Of a DNA stretch of 32,126 bases, positions 17,149-27,514 are shown one piece after another. This DNA is from Candidatus Cloacimonadota bacterium. Lineage in GTDB: Bacteria; Cloacimonadota; Cloacimonadia; Cloacimonadales; Cloacimonadaceae. The notes beneath the pieces were generated by a model, which searched no databases, was not told the DNA's origin, and saw only the letters and a list, made by a program, of their open reading frames with translations. Within the stretch, counting starts at the first letter, position 1. The number at the start of each line of letters is the position of its first letter. Both the position numbers and the translations under genes were made by a program. The DNA lies in contig JAKQNV010000175.1 of the NCBI GenBank assembly GCA_029565595.1, forward strand, positions 1 through 32,126, in the 5' to 3' direction.

Positions 17149-18350
17149 TCGCCCCTCCCCAATTCTGACCAGAGCCTTTTGTAAATGGCTTCCTCAGCGG
17201 ATGTGAAGGCCAGTTTGCGCCTGTTCTTGACCAGCACCGCGGTCTGGCAGAACGCCTCAAACCTGTAAATTTCTAGGTTGCCGGCCATGCCCCAGGAAAA
17301 ATCGGGAATGAAGTCCGAGATGAGAGCTGAGCCCCAGAGATTGGATCCCACTCCGATCACGCAACCGGTATTGATGCTGGTGTTGATACCCAGTTTGACG
17401 TGGTCACCGATCAGGGCACCCAGGAACATCGTTCCGGAATCGATCTTGCCGCGGGTTGGGTAGGAGTATAAGGAAACGTTTTTGTAGGTGTTCTTGAGGT
17501 CGCTGTTGTTGGTATCGGCGCCGATATTGACCCATTCGCCCACGTAACTGTGACCCAGGAAACCGTCGTGCTGTTTATTCGAATAGGCCTGGAAAATGCT
17601 CCCCTCCACTTCACCGCCTACCTTGCAGACGGCACCGATCGAAGAGGGGCCGTAGAGCTTGGCGCCCACTTTGATCAGGCTGTTTTTACCAATGTAAACA
17701 GGTCCGGTGAGAACTGCGTTGGGCAGGATCTTCACGCCTTCGTCCAATATTATGGGGCCATATGAAGCGTCCAAAACTACGCCGGGCTTGAGTTCCACTC
17801 CCTCGGCGATCCAGATCTGGTAAGGATTGAGGGCCGTCACACCGGGTTCGGTTTCGAAGTAATTGTCCTTGTCTCCGAAAAAGCGGTCAAAATCGTAGCG
17901 GAGCAGGCGATCGTTGTCGTGGATGAGGTCGCTAAGGTTTATATAGCAATCCAGGTCGCAAGGCACTGCTTCGCATCCCGCTTCCGCAGGTGTTGTGGGT
18001 ATTCCGGGAAGGTTTTGCGTGGGACGAAATGCCAGCAGAATATCTGAGTTGACCAGCGCCTGGCCTGGCTTCAAGCCTTGGACCAGCCGGATGGCTTCGT
18101 CAGTGACCATCAGCCGGGAATTCACACACAGTTCTCCCCCCTCCGGACCGCGATTGACCTGCCATTCGGGATGTCTCTCCCGGTAAAGATCTGCCAACCG
18201 GTCTTCGATCCAAAGGGAATCTTCTTCCCCGCCAAACAAGGCTTGCAGCCTCTGGCGCAGTTTCAGGATACCGCAGCGCAGATCGCCCACGCTTCTGGTA
18301 AGCGCCAGGGGATAAAAACTTGAGACCGAGGAGTCGTCAAAAACGATCAT
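17145..18350 (-). CDS. GlmU-like putative sugar nucleotidyltransferase with left-handed beta-helix C-terminus
   Basis: MIVFDDSSVSSFYPLALTRSVGDLRCGILKLRQR N-terminus; hexapeptide-like segment (ILDEGVKILPNAVLTGPVYIGKNSLIKVGAKLYGPSSIG); 4-bp overlap with PSP1 gene. Confidence 0.85.
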   Translation of the reverse strand: MIVFDDSSVSSFYPLALTRSVGDLRCGILKLRQRLQALFGGEEDSLWIEDRLADLYRERHPEWQVNRGPEGGELCVNSRLMVTDEAIRLVQGLKPGQALVNSDILLAFRPTQNLPGIPTTPAEAGCEAVPCDLDCYINLSDLIHDNDRLLRYDFDRFFGDKDNYFETEPGVTALNPYQIWIAEGVELKPGVVLDASYGPIILDEGVKILPNAVLTGPVYIGKNSLIKVGAKLYGPSSIGAVCKVGGEVEGSIFQAYSNKQHDGFLGHSYVGEWVNIGADTNNSDLKNTYKNVSLYSYPTRGKIDSGTMFLGALIGDHVKLGINTSINTGCVIGVGSNLWGSALISDFIPDFSWGMAGNLEIYRFEAFCQTAVLVKNRRKLAFTSAEEAIYKRLWSELGRGE

Positions 18351-18392
18351 TTCCTGCTCCTGCCTGCATTCCGGAACATTCTCTGAATCAGG

Positions 18393-20456
18393 TCAGTCCT
18401 GTTCATATTTGTCCTGAAATCCGTATCCGGTGGGATAGAAATTATAGCGCAGGGAATCGGACACAGCTGGCGGGACCGTCCCTTGGATAAAGACTTCCGG
18501 GATGCCGCCTTCGCTTACTGAGAAGCCGGTGCGCGGATTGATGTTCTGATGGATAATGTCATCCGGAACGGAGAAATTGTATCGGGCATCGTTGGCTCCG
18601 GGCGTGCGTCCGTTGTTGTCCAGGCGGATGGCCTTGGTCATGATCGGGCCCCAGATATTGACGGCGTTGGCGGTTCCGGTCTTGATGCGGCTGTTGTCGA
18701 ATCCGGTCCAGATGCCCAGAGTGAAGGCCTTGTTGAAACCGATGAACCAGGAATCGTTGTAATCCTCGCTGGTACCTGTTTTACCCGCGTTTTGCCAGAA
18801 ATAACCGTTTCGTGAGCCGGCGCCCGTTCCGGAAGCGGTGACCGATTGCATCATGCTGGTCATGATGTAGGCCACTTCGGGGGAGCAAACCTTGTGCCTC
18901 TGGACTGCGGAGCGCTCCAGCACGTTGCCTTTGGTGTCCTCGACCTTGGTGATGAAGATCGGTTGGGTGCGCGTTCCTCCGTTGGGAAAGGTCGTGAAGC
19001 CGGAGATAAGGTTGATGGGAACGACCTCATGGCTGCCCAGGGCGGCGCTGAGATCTTCGACCTTGCGGTTGAGCCCGAAACGGCGGAAACCGTCGTTCAT
19101 GGCTGGAATTCCGATATCCTGCGCGCATTTGACAGCCCAAACGTTATAAGACCATTAGATGGCCACCCGCATCCGCGTCAGGCCGTTGTAGGCGCGGTTG
19201 TAATTGTGCGGGGTCCAATCCCCGAGCGTGATCGGAGCGTCATTTATTACCGTTGCCGGCGTGTAGCCCTTTTCCACCGCAATAGTATAATACACCGGCT
19301 TGATCGAGGAACCGGGCTGCCGGCGAGCCTGGGTCATCCGGTTGAATTTGCTGTGCTCGAAGCTGCGCCCGCCAATCAGGGCGCGTACATAACCCGTCTT
19401 GTTCTCCATCAGCACAAGCCCGCCCTGGATGTACTTGGTATCCACATCCTGCGCGTTGCCTGGCAAGTCGGAGAATTTATTGGGATATCCGCCGCTGTGC
19501 TCGATCCTCGAGAGATAACGGTTGAGCGTGGAATCCGCATAGGACGAGAGTTCCGAATCGAGGGTGGTGTAGATCTTCAACCCGCCTTCGAACAGTTTCT
19601 CTGTGCCGTATTTACTTTCCAGATACTGGCGGATGTGCTCGATGAAGTAATCGGAGGCGAAACTGCCGTAACTCATGCCCTTCTTGGAATTCACCGGGCT
19701 GTTGACTGCCGCGATGTATTCCTCTTCCGATATCTTTCTCGCCTTGTACATGCGCTCCAAAACGTAATCCCGCCTCACTTTGGCGCGATCGGGATGCTCG
19801 AGGGGATCGTAGTAGTTCGGACGCTGGATCATGCCCACGATCATGGCCGATTCGGCAATGGACAGGTCGCGGGCGTGTTTGTTGAAGTAATATAGGGAAG
19901 CGGTCTCCACGCCATGGTTTTGCTCGCCCCAGAATATCTTGTTGAAATAGATCTCCAGGATCTCGTCCTTGGTAAAGGACGCCTCGATACGGATCGCCAG
20001 GACGATCTCCCGCATCTTGCGGGAAACTTTTTTATCCAGAGTCAGGAACATGTTGCGCGCCATCTGCTGGGTGATGGTACTGGCCCCCTGCGAGAAATCC
20101 ATCGATTTGACGTCGATGAGGACTGATCTGATGATGCTGAAGGGATCCACACCAAAATGGTGGTAAAAACGCTTGTCTTCCGTCACCAGCAAGGCGTCGA
20201 TCAGATGCGGGGGAAGTTCCTTCAGCGAGACCAGCTTGCGTTTCTCAAAGGCAAAGAGATAGATGATCCGCCCAGTGCGGTCATAGACTTCGCTGCCGGT
20301 GCGCAAAGTGTAATTTTTCAGTTCGCTGGTGGGCGGCAGGTCATCCTGATAAAACCAGAACGTCCCGATAAACACCCCCAGCAGGACGCAGAAGATGATC
20401 CCGATCCACGTCCAGGTCTTTTTATGCTTCGGTTTTCCGATTGCTTGCAACATCAA
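18393..20456 (-). pseudogene. Penicillin-binding protein 1A (GT51 plus transpeptidase), interrupted in frame by TAA at 19155-19157
   Basis: ORF 20456-19155 has DDLPPTSELKNYT, TEDKRFYHHFGVDP, GASTITQQMARN and GSSIKP; ORF 19100-18393 has NAGKTGTSEDYNDSWFIGF. Both are in the same reading frame, and reading through gives ...NGLTRMRVAI*WSYNVWAVKCAQDIGIPAMNDGFRRFGLN.... Could be pseudogene, sequencing error or readthrough. Confidence 0.85.
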
Positions 20457-20976
20457 TTATCTCGGTATTGTCATATTTCTTTTGGGCCAAAAGCAGGATC
20501 CAAGCGGTTAGAATCCCACTGAGCAAACCTAAAAAAAGCAGGATTGGTGTCAATACAAAAACACGGGTGCCCGGCAACACGACCTGCCTGACCAGAACCA
20601 GCTGGGCCAGATTGTGGGCCAAAGCCCCGCAAACGCTCACTCCGTACATGCTCAAGCCCAACCTCAGGTTGTAGGCCGCCCACATGGCCAGCACTGCCGC
20701 GAGCCCGCCTCCCAGCGAGAGAAGTGTGGCCGGTGTCAGCAAAGTGAAGGTTGCTGCACCGCCGACAATTGATTTGGTGATATTGACCGCCACTGCCTCC
20801 CATGGCTTGCGAATGCTGACCAAATACATGACTATTATATTGGACAGGCCCAGCCGGATGAAAGGTACAGGCAGCGTCCTCATGATCAGGCTTTCCACGA
20901 TATGGATGCTGCAGGCGGTGGCCGTCAGGAAGGCCAAAAACAAGAGTGGCTTGGTTTTGGGAACAGTCACGCTCAT
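20422..20976 (-). CDS. Gx transporter / heptaprenyl diphosphate synthase component I-like membrane protein
   Basis: Multi-pass; ESLIMRTLPVPFIRLGLSNIIVMYLV...KSIVGGAATFTLLTPATLLSLGGGLAAVLAM typical of this family. Confidence 0.82.
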   Translation of the reverse strand: MSVTVPKTKPLLFLAFLTATACSIHIVESLIMRTLPVPFIRLGLSNIIVMYLVSIRKPWEAVAVNITKSIVGGAATFTLLTPATLLSLGGGLAAVLAMWAAYNLRLGLSMYGVSVCGALAHNLAQLVLVRQVVLPGTRVFVLTPILLFLGLLSGILTAWILLLAQKKYDNTEIIDVASNRKTEA

Positions 20977-20989
20977 CGATCCCTCCAGA

Positions 20990-21715
20990 TCAGGCGACCT
21001 GGACCAGGAATTTCCGGATCAGGGGATGTTCCTCTTTGTACATATCTTTCAGCGGGCCGTAATAAAGAGACCTGCCATCCTCCAGGAACAGCACCCTGTC
21101 GCCGATGTCGCCCAGGTTGCGGATGTCGTGTGTGATGGTGATCGTCGTGGCCTGCACTGATCGAATGATCTGCGTAATGTAATACAGCACCTCGGAGGAG
21201 GTGATCGGATCCAACCCGGAAACGGGTTCGTCGAAAATCATGTAGCGAGGTTCGTAGATCAGCGCCCGGGCGATGCCCACCCGCTTGCGCATTCCACCGC
21301 TGAGTTCCGAGGGATATTTTTCCAATGTCTCTTCCAGACCGACCACTGCAAGGCTGCGTTTGACCTTGTCCAGCACGCTAGCGTAGTCTTTTTCGCCCCG
21401 CTCATACAAGGGCAGCGCCACATTCTGGAAGACAGTGAAGGAATCCAGGAGCGCCGCGTTCTGGAAGACCATGGCGAAATCGTGCTTGTGGTCTGATTGC
21501 GTGTGGTTTTTCCCGCTGTAGACATCCGCGCCGTCCACTCGCACGATACCCTGGTCAGGCGTGTAAAAACCCATCAGGGACTTGATCAGGACGGTTTTGC
21601 CAGAACCGCTGCGGCCCAGGATGATCAGGTTTTGCTCTTCTTCCAGGGTAAAATTTATATCCTGCAGGATCAATCGCCTGCCGATGCTAAGCTGCAGGTT
21701 TTTTACTTCGATCAC
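20990..21715 (-). CDS. ABC transporter ATP-binding protein, MlaF-like
   Basis: LGRSGSGKTVLIKSLMG, LSGGMRKRVGIARALIYEPRYMIFDEPVSGLDPITSSEV, ITHDI. MlaF-type LSGGMRKRVGIARA. Confidence 0.9.
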   Translation of the reverse strand: MIEVKNLQLSIGRRLILQDINFTLEEEQNLIILGRSGSGKTVLIKSLMGFYTPDQGIVRVDGADVYSGKNHTQSDHKHDFAMVFQNAALLDSFTVFQNVALPLYERGEKDYASVLDKVKRSLAVVGLEETLEKYPSELSGGMRKRVGIARALIYEPRYMIFDEPVSGLDPITSSEVLYYITQIIRSVQATTITITHDIRNLGDIGDRVLFLEDGRSLYYGPLKDMYKEEHPLIRKFLVQVA

Positions 21716-22097
21716 GGTACATCCAGTAACCCGCGCAGCCCAGGCCCAGCCCAGCGGCGTTGGCCAGAAAGTCCCACAGGCTCACCGATCTGAACGGCAC
21801 AAAGCGCTGATGCCATTCGTCAAGGGCGGCGCTGAGCAGCAGTATTATGTACACAATGACCACCACTCCGGGCTTTTTCCTCATACTTATCAAACAGCGG
21901 TTGACCAGAAGGCCGAGGATCAGGTACTGCCCCAGGTGGCCGAGTTTGTCCCAGCCGAAGATCTTGACGGAGGGCAGCTGCTGCAGCGGGATGGAAGAGA
22001 CGGTCCAGATGGCTGCCAACCAGACAACAGTAATGATGTAAACCAGATAATCCCTGTCCAGGCCTTTATCTTGGGAATGGGCTTCAGTCTTCCGCAT
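21687..22097 (-). CDS. VanZ-like family protein
   Basis: Small multi-pass protein: GWDKLGHLGQYLILGLLVNR...AALDEWHQRFVPFRSVSLWDFLANAAGLGLG. Confidence 0.88.
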   Translation of the reverse strand: MRKTEAHSQDKGLDRDYLVYIITVVWLAAIWTVSSIPLQQLPSVKIFGWDKLGHLGQYLILGLLVNRCLISMRKKPGVVVIVYIILLLSAALDEWHQRFVPFRSVSLWDFLANAAGLGLGCAGYWMYRDRSKKPAA

Positions 22098-23346
22098 CGA
22101 GTTTTCTGACCTGGACGACCTTGATCCGTCTGCCGTCGCTATCCAGGATCTTCAGTTCCAATGCGTTTTCCAGGATGAAATTTTCTCCGGTGGCGGGAAC
22201 GTGGTTGAACTGCGAAAGCAAGAATTCCGCGATGTTGTCGAAATCGTCAGTGTCGATGTCCGAACCGAATTCCTGGTTGAACTGGCGGATGTTGCAAATT
22301 CCCTGCACCAGGAAAGTCGCGTCGTCCTGTTGAGTGATCTCCGGGACTTCCTCATTGTCGTATTCGTCGCGGATGTCGCCGACGATCTCTTCCAGGATGT
22401 CTTCCAACGTTATGATCCCGGAGGTTCCGCCGTATTCGTCAACCACGACGGCCATCTGCAGTTTTTTCATCTTGAATTGGTTGAGCAGATTTTCGACCTT
22501 CATGTTCTCGGTAACGAACCAGGCTGGCCGCATCAGCTCCGGGATCTTCTTTTTCTCCGGAAAAAGCAGCAGATCCTTGACATACAGGATGCCGCGGATG
22601 TCGTCGATCGTCTCGCTGTAAACCGGAATGCGGGAATGACCGCTGGACACGATCAGGTCGCGCAGTTCCTCCAGCGACTTGTTTTGCTCGATGGCGGTCA
22701 CCTTGACCCGGGGAACGTAGATCTCCGTCAATTCGGCTTCCCGGAAGCGGAAAAGTCCAGCTAGCATCTGTTTTTCATGCTCGTCCAAACTGTGTTTCGA
22801 GGTTTCCGACTGGATCAGGTTGTGCAATTCCTCAGCCGTGAGTTTGGCTGTCATGTGCTTGTCCGAAGTCTGCTTGCGCGATATGAGCAGGGTCAGCCTT
22901 TCGATCAGCCACACTATGGGAAACAACACCGTCTTGATGGCCAGAAGGGGCAGGCTGGTCACCTGGGCAAAGACGTTTGCCGTGGCCAGGGCGATCAGTT
23001 TGGGTGTGATCTCTCCCAGGATCAACACCACCGCTGTGGTAATGAGGACCTGCAGGGTCAAAGCCGCGGAGGCGTCGGTTCCCGATCTCTCTGCCATGCG
23101 CAGAGCGATCAAAGCCGCCAGCGAAGAGATCGCCATGTTGACGAATGTGTTGCCCAAAAGCACCGTGATCAGCAGGCGCCTGGGCTGCATCAGCAGGTTG
23201 AGGATCCTTCTCGCGCCGCTGGTTTTGCTGTTTTCCAGTTTTTTGAGATATATGCGGGAAAGCGAGAAAAATGCGGTTTCCGAACCCGAAAAGAAAGCGG
23301 AGAGTAGCAGCAGGATGATGAGTATTAACGCTGAGTTGTCATCCAC
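22084..23346 (-). CDS. CorC/HlyC-like hemolysin family protein (CNNM/DUF21 plus CBS domains)
   Basis: SAFFSGSETAFFSLSRIYLKKL N-terminus; LVSSGHSRIPVYSETIDDIRGILYVKDLL; VVVDEYGGTSGIITLEDILEEIVGDIRDEYD. Confidence 0.94.
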   Translation of the reverse strand: MDDNSALILIILLLLSAFFSGSETAFFSLSRIYLKKLENSKTSGARRILNLLMQPRRLLITVLLGNTFVNMAISSLAALIALRMAERSGTDASAALTLQVLITTAVVLILGEITPKLIALATANVFAQVTSLPLLAIKTVLFPIVWLIERLTLLISRKQTSDKHMTAKLTAEELHNLIQSETSKHSLDEHEKQMLAGLFRFREAELTEIYVPRVKVTAIEQNKSLEELRDLIVSSGHSRIPVYSETIDDIRGILYVKDLLLFPEKKKIPELMRPAWFVTENMKVENLLNQFKMKKLQMAVVVDEYGGTSGIITLEDILEEIVGDIRDEYDNEEVPEITQQDDATFLVQGICNIRQFNQEFGSDIDTDDFDNIAEFLLSQFNHVPATGENFILENALELKILDSDGRRIKVVQVRKLDAED

Positions 23347-23797
23347 GTGTGAGTGTACCTTCCATAAGGCGTTTATAGTATATTTCTTTTTCTGACATGG
23401 CTATCTGGTCCGGCTGCCGGATGTGGTCGTAACCGCAGGCGTGCAGCAGGCCATGGATAAAAACTTCCATCAATTCCTGATTCTTTGTCTTTTTTCCCTT
23501 TTGTCTGTCTATCTGTTTTATGTCAATGATAATATCGCAAACCTCAGCGGACTCGGCTGCGCCGTCCGCGGGAAGCGTGTCCGGCCAGGGAAAGCAGAGG
23601 ACGTCGGTCACGGAATCGTCGCCCCGGTACTGGCGGTTATATTTGCGTATCGCTTCGTCGTCGCAGATGAGCAGATTGACCTCATTGCCCTGCCCTGTCC
23701 CCTCGCCGGCAAATACTGCTTCAGCACAAGCTTTGAGCAGGGATTCATCGACAACTGCGGACGTCTCGTTAATAATATTAAGTTCAGAGTGATTCAA
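23339..23797 (-). CDS. ybeY: Endoribonuclease YbeY (rRNA maturation)
   Basis: YRGDDSVTDVLCFPWPD and metal-site HGLLHACGYDH. Confidence 0.94.
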   Translation of the reverse strand: MNHSELNIINETSAVVDESLLKACAEAVFAGEGTGQGNEVNLLICDDEAIRKYNRQYRGDDSVTDVLCFPWPDTLPADGAAESAEVCDIIIDIKQIDRQKGKKTKNQELMEVFIHGLLHACGYDHIRQPDQIAMSEKEIYYKRLMEGTLTRG

Positions 23798-25908
23798 ACA
23801 GGCCTTGCTTCAGGATATTCCAATCGCTTGCGGTATATGCCGGCCAGAATGGGCGCCATGGCGTCCCGCGCTTCCGCAAGTTCCTTGATGGTGATCGGGG
23901 CTTCGTCAAACTGCCCTTCCCGCAGCAAGCGCTGGATCGTTTCGTCGATTGTTTTCACGATCTCTTCCTCGCTGCCCGGAGATTTGGACTTGGTTGTCGA
24001 TTCCACGACGTCGGCCAGCATCACCAGGGCGGCTTCCTTGCTTTGGGGCAGGGGGCCGGTGTAGCGGAAATTTTCCTGGTCGACCTCTTCCCCACTGCGC
24101 AGGGCGGCGTCCAAAAAGAAGCGGATCAAAGATCTGCCGTGATGCTGCAGGATAATGTCCGTCACAGCCTGCGGGATCCGGTGTTTGTTGGCCAGGACCA
24201 CGCCCTCGCGCACATGGTTGCGGATCAGTTCCGCGCTTTCCTCAGGGGTGTAGTGGCTGTGGACTTCATCGGAAACCTCGTTGTTCTCGGTGAACACTTC
24301 CGGCGCCATGACTTTCCCGATATCGTGATAATAACTGCCAACCCTCGCCAAAAGGGAATTCGCGCCGATCGCCTCCGCCGCCCGTTCGGCCAGGTTGCCC
24401 ACGATCAGACTGTGGTGGTAGGTGCCTTCGGCGCTGGTAGCCAGCCTTTTTAAAAGCGGATGGTTGAAATCCAGCAACTCCAGCAACACCTGCTTGGTGG
24501 CCCGGTTCCACCTCTTTTCGTAAAAGGTGACGATCGCCACGCAGCCCAGGATCGAGACAGCCGTCGAGATCAGCGAATATCCAACGTTCCTGAGCAGCGG
24601 GCCGGCCTTTTCCGTGATATCGTTGCCGGTGTAGGAATACAGCGTGAGGGCTATCATTACCACATTCAGCGAGGCGAAAAGGAACATCCAGATCTTGAAA
24701 TACTCGTAATGTGCTTTGAGCCGGTGCATCAGGACCAGGGCCAGCAAGGTGGAAAGCAGCAGCAACGCGAGGTTGTGGACCTCCCAATTAAGGAAAGGCG
24801 AGATCAACAGCGCGCCGCAGATCGAGAAGATGACCGCCAGATCCAGGCTGGACAGGATGGCGATGGCCAGGGCGAACATGGCAAAGGGGATCAATCCGGG
24901 ATCGAGTTTCAGGATGTTTTTAGTCAGGACGGTCAGCAGGACGAGGCCCAGCAAAGCCAGGTTCAGGGAAACGAAGCCCGGCTGGCCCTGGACGCTTTTA
25001 CTGTCCTGCCTTCCCAGATATCCGTTAAAGGCCAGCAGGATAGAGAACACGTAAAAAAGCAGCCCCATCACGCTCAACCACTGCAGCAGCGAGGCTCTCC
25101 CCATGCCCCGGTTCTGGTATTCCAAGGTCAGGGAATGCAGTTTGTTGATCTGGTCTTCGCTCAGGCGTTGGTTTCTGCTCACGATGATCTCGTTTTGGGA
25201 TACAATCCCCGCCACGGGATTCAGACCTTCGCGCACAGACTTCATCAATTCCTTGTATTTCGCCTCGTTGACCAGTAAATTGGGCCGGACCAGCTGATCG
25301 ACGTTGTCCCTGGCCAGAATGCCCGAAAGGCCGTTGAGTTTGTCGATGAAAGACCGTTTTGCTTGTTCGATCTGGAAATAACTGGATAGGTTCTGTCGCC
25401 GGCGGACCTTGTCGTTAACCACCAAAATGCTGTCCGCGTTGATATTGGAGTAGATCCCCACTGCGTAAACATCGCCCAGGGCGTCCTTGATGGCGTCGTA
25501 AGCGCTTACCACCCTTTGCGGATCGGCCAGCATCGGCCGGACGCTGTCGCTGAGCTGGAAGCCCAGGCGCTGAGCCGATACTTTCAGGTTTTCCCAGTCT
25601 TTGGCTTCCGAACTGGCAAAAAGCAGGTCAAACAGCTTGTTCAGGTTGATATAAGCTTCAAACTCCACGTTCGAATCGCGCGAATAGGGCTTGCCCATGG
25701 ATATGAGGACCTGCTCGTATTCCTGTTCCAACTGGGCATCGGGTTTCAACACTGGAAAATCGAACGGTGCCACCAGGTCGAAATCGGCTATCTGGCCGAC
25801 GCTGACCTGGTACTCGGGAAACTGGCTTTTTCCGTTGCTGACCAGCTGGTAAAACCCGGCGATGGCCAGGGCCAATATCGTGCAGATCAGTACTTGCTTT
25901 GAAGACAT
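23794..25908 (-). CDS. 7TM-HD family membrane phosphohydrolase (PgpH-like)
   Basis: N-terminal extracytoplasmic region, multi-pass TM core, HD domain RLATSAEGTYHHSLIVGNLAERAAEAIGANSLLARVGSYYHDIGKVMAPEVFTEN; next to ybeY as commonly seen. Confidence 0.94.
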   Translation of the reverse strand: MSSKQVLICTILALAIAGFYQLVSNGKSQFPEYQVSVGQIADFDLVAPFDFPVLKPDAQLEQEYEQVLISMGKPYSRDSNVEFEAYINLNKLFDLLFASSEAKDWENLKVSAQRLGFQLSDSVRPMLADPQRVVSAYDAIKDALGDVYAVGIYSNINADSILVVNDKVRRRQNLSSYFQIEQAKRSFIDKLNGLSGILARDNVDQLVRPNLLVNEAKYKELMKSVREGLNPVAGIVSQNEIIVSRNQRLSEDQINKLHSLTLEYQNRGMGRASLLQWLSVMGLLFYVFSILLAFNGYLGRQDSKSVQGQPGFVSLNLALLGLVLLTVLTKNILKLDPGLIPFAMFALAIAILSSLDLAVIFSICGALLISPFLNWEVHNLALLLLSTLLALVLMHRLKAHYEYFKIWMFLFASLNVVMIALTLYSYTGNDITEKAGPLLRNVGYSLISTAVSILGCVAIVTFYEKRWNRATKQVLLELLDFNHPLLKRLATSAEGTYHHSLIVGNLAERAAEAIGANSLLARVGSYYHDIGKVMAPEVFTENNEVSDEVHSHYTPEESAELIRNHVREGVVLANKHRIPQAVTDIILQHHGRSLIRFFLDAALRSGEEVDQENFRYTGPLPQSKEAALVMLADVVESTTKSKSPGSEEEIVKTIDETIQRLLREGQFDEAPITIKELAEARDAMAPILAGIYRKRLEYPEARPV

Positions 25909-25988
25909 GGAGATATTTTCGGTCCGGAGTTTATCCTGTCAAGCGGGATTCTCTTCCCCGAGACCGCAGCTCCCTGCTCGTGCGGATT

Positions 25989-27332
25989 TCAATCGCGCTC
26001 CAGCACGGAATAGAGTTCCCGGACGTCGCGCAGCTTCACCACCCGCGATTTCTGTTTGGTTTTGGCGTGGCCGGAGATGAAGATCTTTTCGTAGCCGAGC
26101 TTGGCGGCGGCATTGATCCGCGCATCGATCTGGGTGACTGGCCGCACTTCGCCATTCAGGCCGACTTCCCCGATGAATACGGATTTTTCCGGCAGCGGCT
26201 TGTCTTTCAGGCTGGAGATTATGGCCGCCAGGATCGCCAGGTCGAGGCAGGGATCCAAACTCTTGATCCCGCCCGCCAGATTGATGAACACGTCGCTGGA
26301 GCGCAGATAGAGCGCAAGGTTCTTTTCCAGAATTGCCAACAGCAGGGCCAGTTTCTTTTGTTCCAAGCCCACCACCACGCGTTGCGGCGTCCCGTAATTG
26401 GACGTGGTCGCCAGCGCCTGCACCTCCACGATGAAGGATCTTGAGCCTTCCATCACGCAGCCGATGGCGCTGCCGTTGTGGCTGGCCTCGTCGTTCAGGA
26501 AAATGTGGTTCGGATCTTTGACCTCTTCCAGGCCGGAATTGGTCATTTCAAAGATTCCGATCTCGTTGGTGGAGCCGAACCGGTTCTTGACCGCCCGCAG
26601 GATCTTGTACTGGCCGCGCAGCTCACCTTCGAAATACAAGACCGTGTCCACCATATGCTCGATGATCTTGGGTCCTGCCACAAAACCTTCTTTGGTCACA
26701 TGCCCCACCAGAAACAGCGGCAGGCGTTGGGTCTTGGCGCAGCGTAGCAGGCGGTTACAGCTTTCCCGCAGTTGCGTGATGCTGCCCGGCAGCGAATCCA
26801 GACTGGGAACGCTGACCGATTGGATCGAATCCACGATCAGGATGTCCGGTTTATGTTCCTCGACGATGCTCAAAACGTGTTCAGCGTCGTTGGTGCAGAG
26901 CAGCCAGATGTTCTCGCTGGCTACGTTCAGACGCAAGCTTCGTAAATGCAGCTGTTCCTGGCTTTCCTCGCCGGAAACGTAGAGTACTTTTTTGCCCTGG
27001 CTACCCATCCATTGCGAAAGCTGCAGCATTAGGGTCGATTTTCCGATTCCCGGCTCGCCGCCGATCAAAACGACCATCCCGCTCACGATCCCGCCCCCGA
27101 TGACGAGGTCGAATTCGCCAGTTCTGGTGGGCGTCCGGGAAACTTCGGAATATTTGATCTCCGTGATCCTTTCCGGTTTGGGCGTGTTGGGATCGGCTTG
27201 GCCCCCTTTGGGCGTTTTGCCGGTCACGCGGGTGCTTTCCCTCAAAGTCCCCCAACTCCCGCAGGAAGGGCACTTTCCGGACCATTTGGTGGTCTCGAAG
27301 CCGCAGTCTGAGCAGAAAAATAACATTGCCAT
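25989..27332 (-). CDS. radA: DNA repair protein RadA
   Basis: FFCSDCGFETTKWSGKCPSCGSWGTL zinc finger, GGEPGIGKSTLMLQLSQW, LYVSGEES, KNRFGSTNEIGIFEM, C-terminal Lon-like region. Exact start uncertain (track ORF starts 27368). Confidence 0.96.
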   Translation of the reverse strand: MAMLFFCSDCGFETTKWSGKCPSCGSWGTLRESTRVTGKTPKGGQADPNTPKPERITEIKYSEVSRTPTRTGEFDLVIGGGIVSGMVVLIGGEPGIGKSTLMLQLSQWMGSQGKKVLYVSGEESQEQLHLRSLRLNVASENIWLLCTNDAEHVLSIVEEHKPDILIVDSIQSVSVPSLDSLPGSITQLRESCNRLLRCAKTQRLPLFLVGHVTKEGFVAGPKIIEHMVDTVLYFEGELRGQYKILRAVKNRFGSTNEIGIFEMTNSGLEEVKDPNHIFLNDEASHNGSAIGCVMEGSRSFIVEVQALATTSNYGTPQRVVVGLEQKKLALLLAILEKNLALYLRSSDVFINLAGGIKSLDPCLDLAILAAIISSLKDKPLPEKSVFIGEVGLNGEVRPVTQIDARINAAAKLGYEKIFISGHAKTKQKSRVVKLRDVRELYSVLERD

Positions 27333-27514
27333 TCTTTTCATATCCTTACGCGAGGCATTATTTCCCAAGTGAACTTTGTGGCAAGGATTTTTTTTAAATT
27401 TATGCGATAAGTAGCTTTACGTATTTCGCAGTAACGAGAATCTTACGACCAGGTAAAATTTATCTTGCTTTATGCAAAGGTCTCATTATTATTGTCTTCA
27501 GAGGTTGATTGAAG

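Noticed and set aside
18846-19895. 349-aa plus-strand ORF opposite PBP1A
   Set aside because: Antisense to clear PBP1A coding sequence; composition typical of a shadow ORF.
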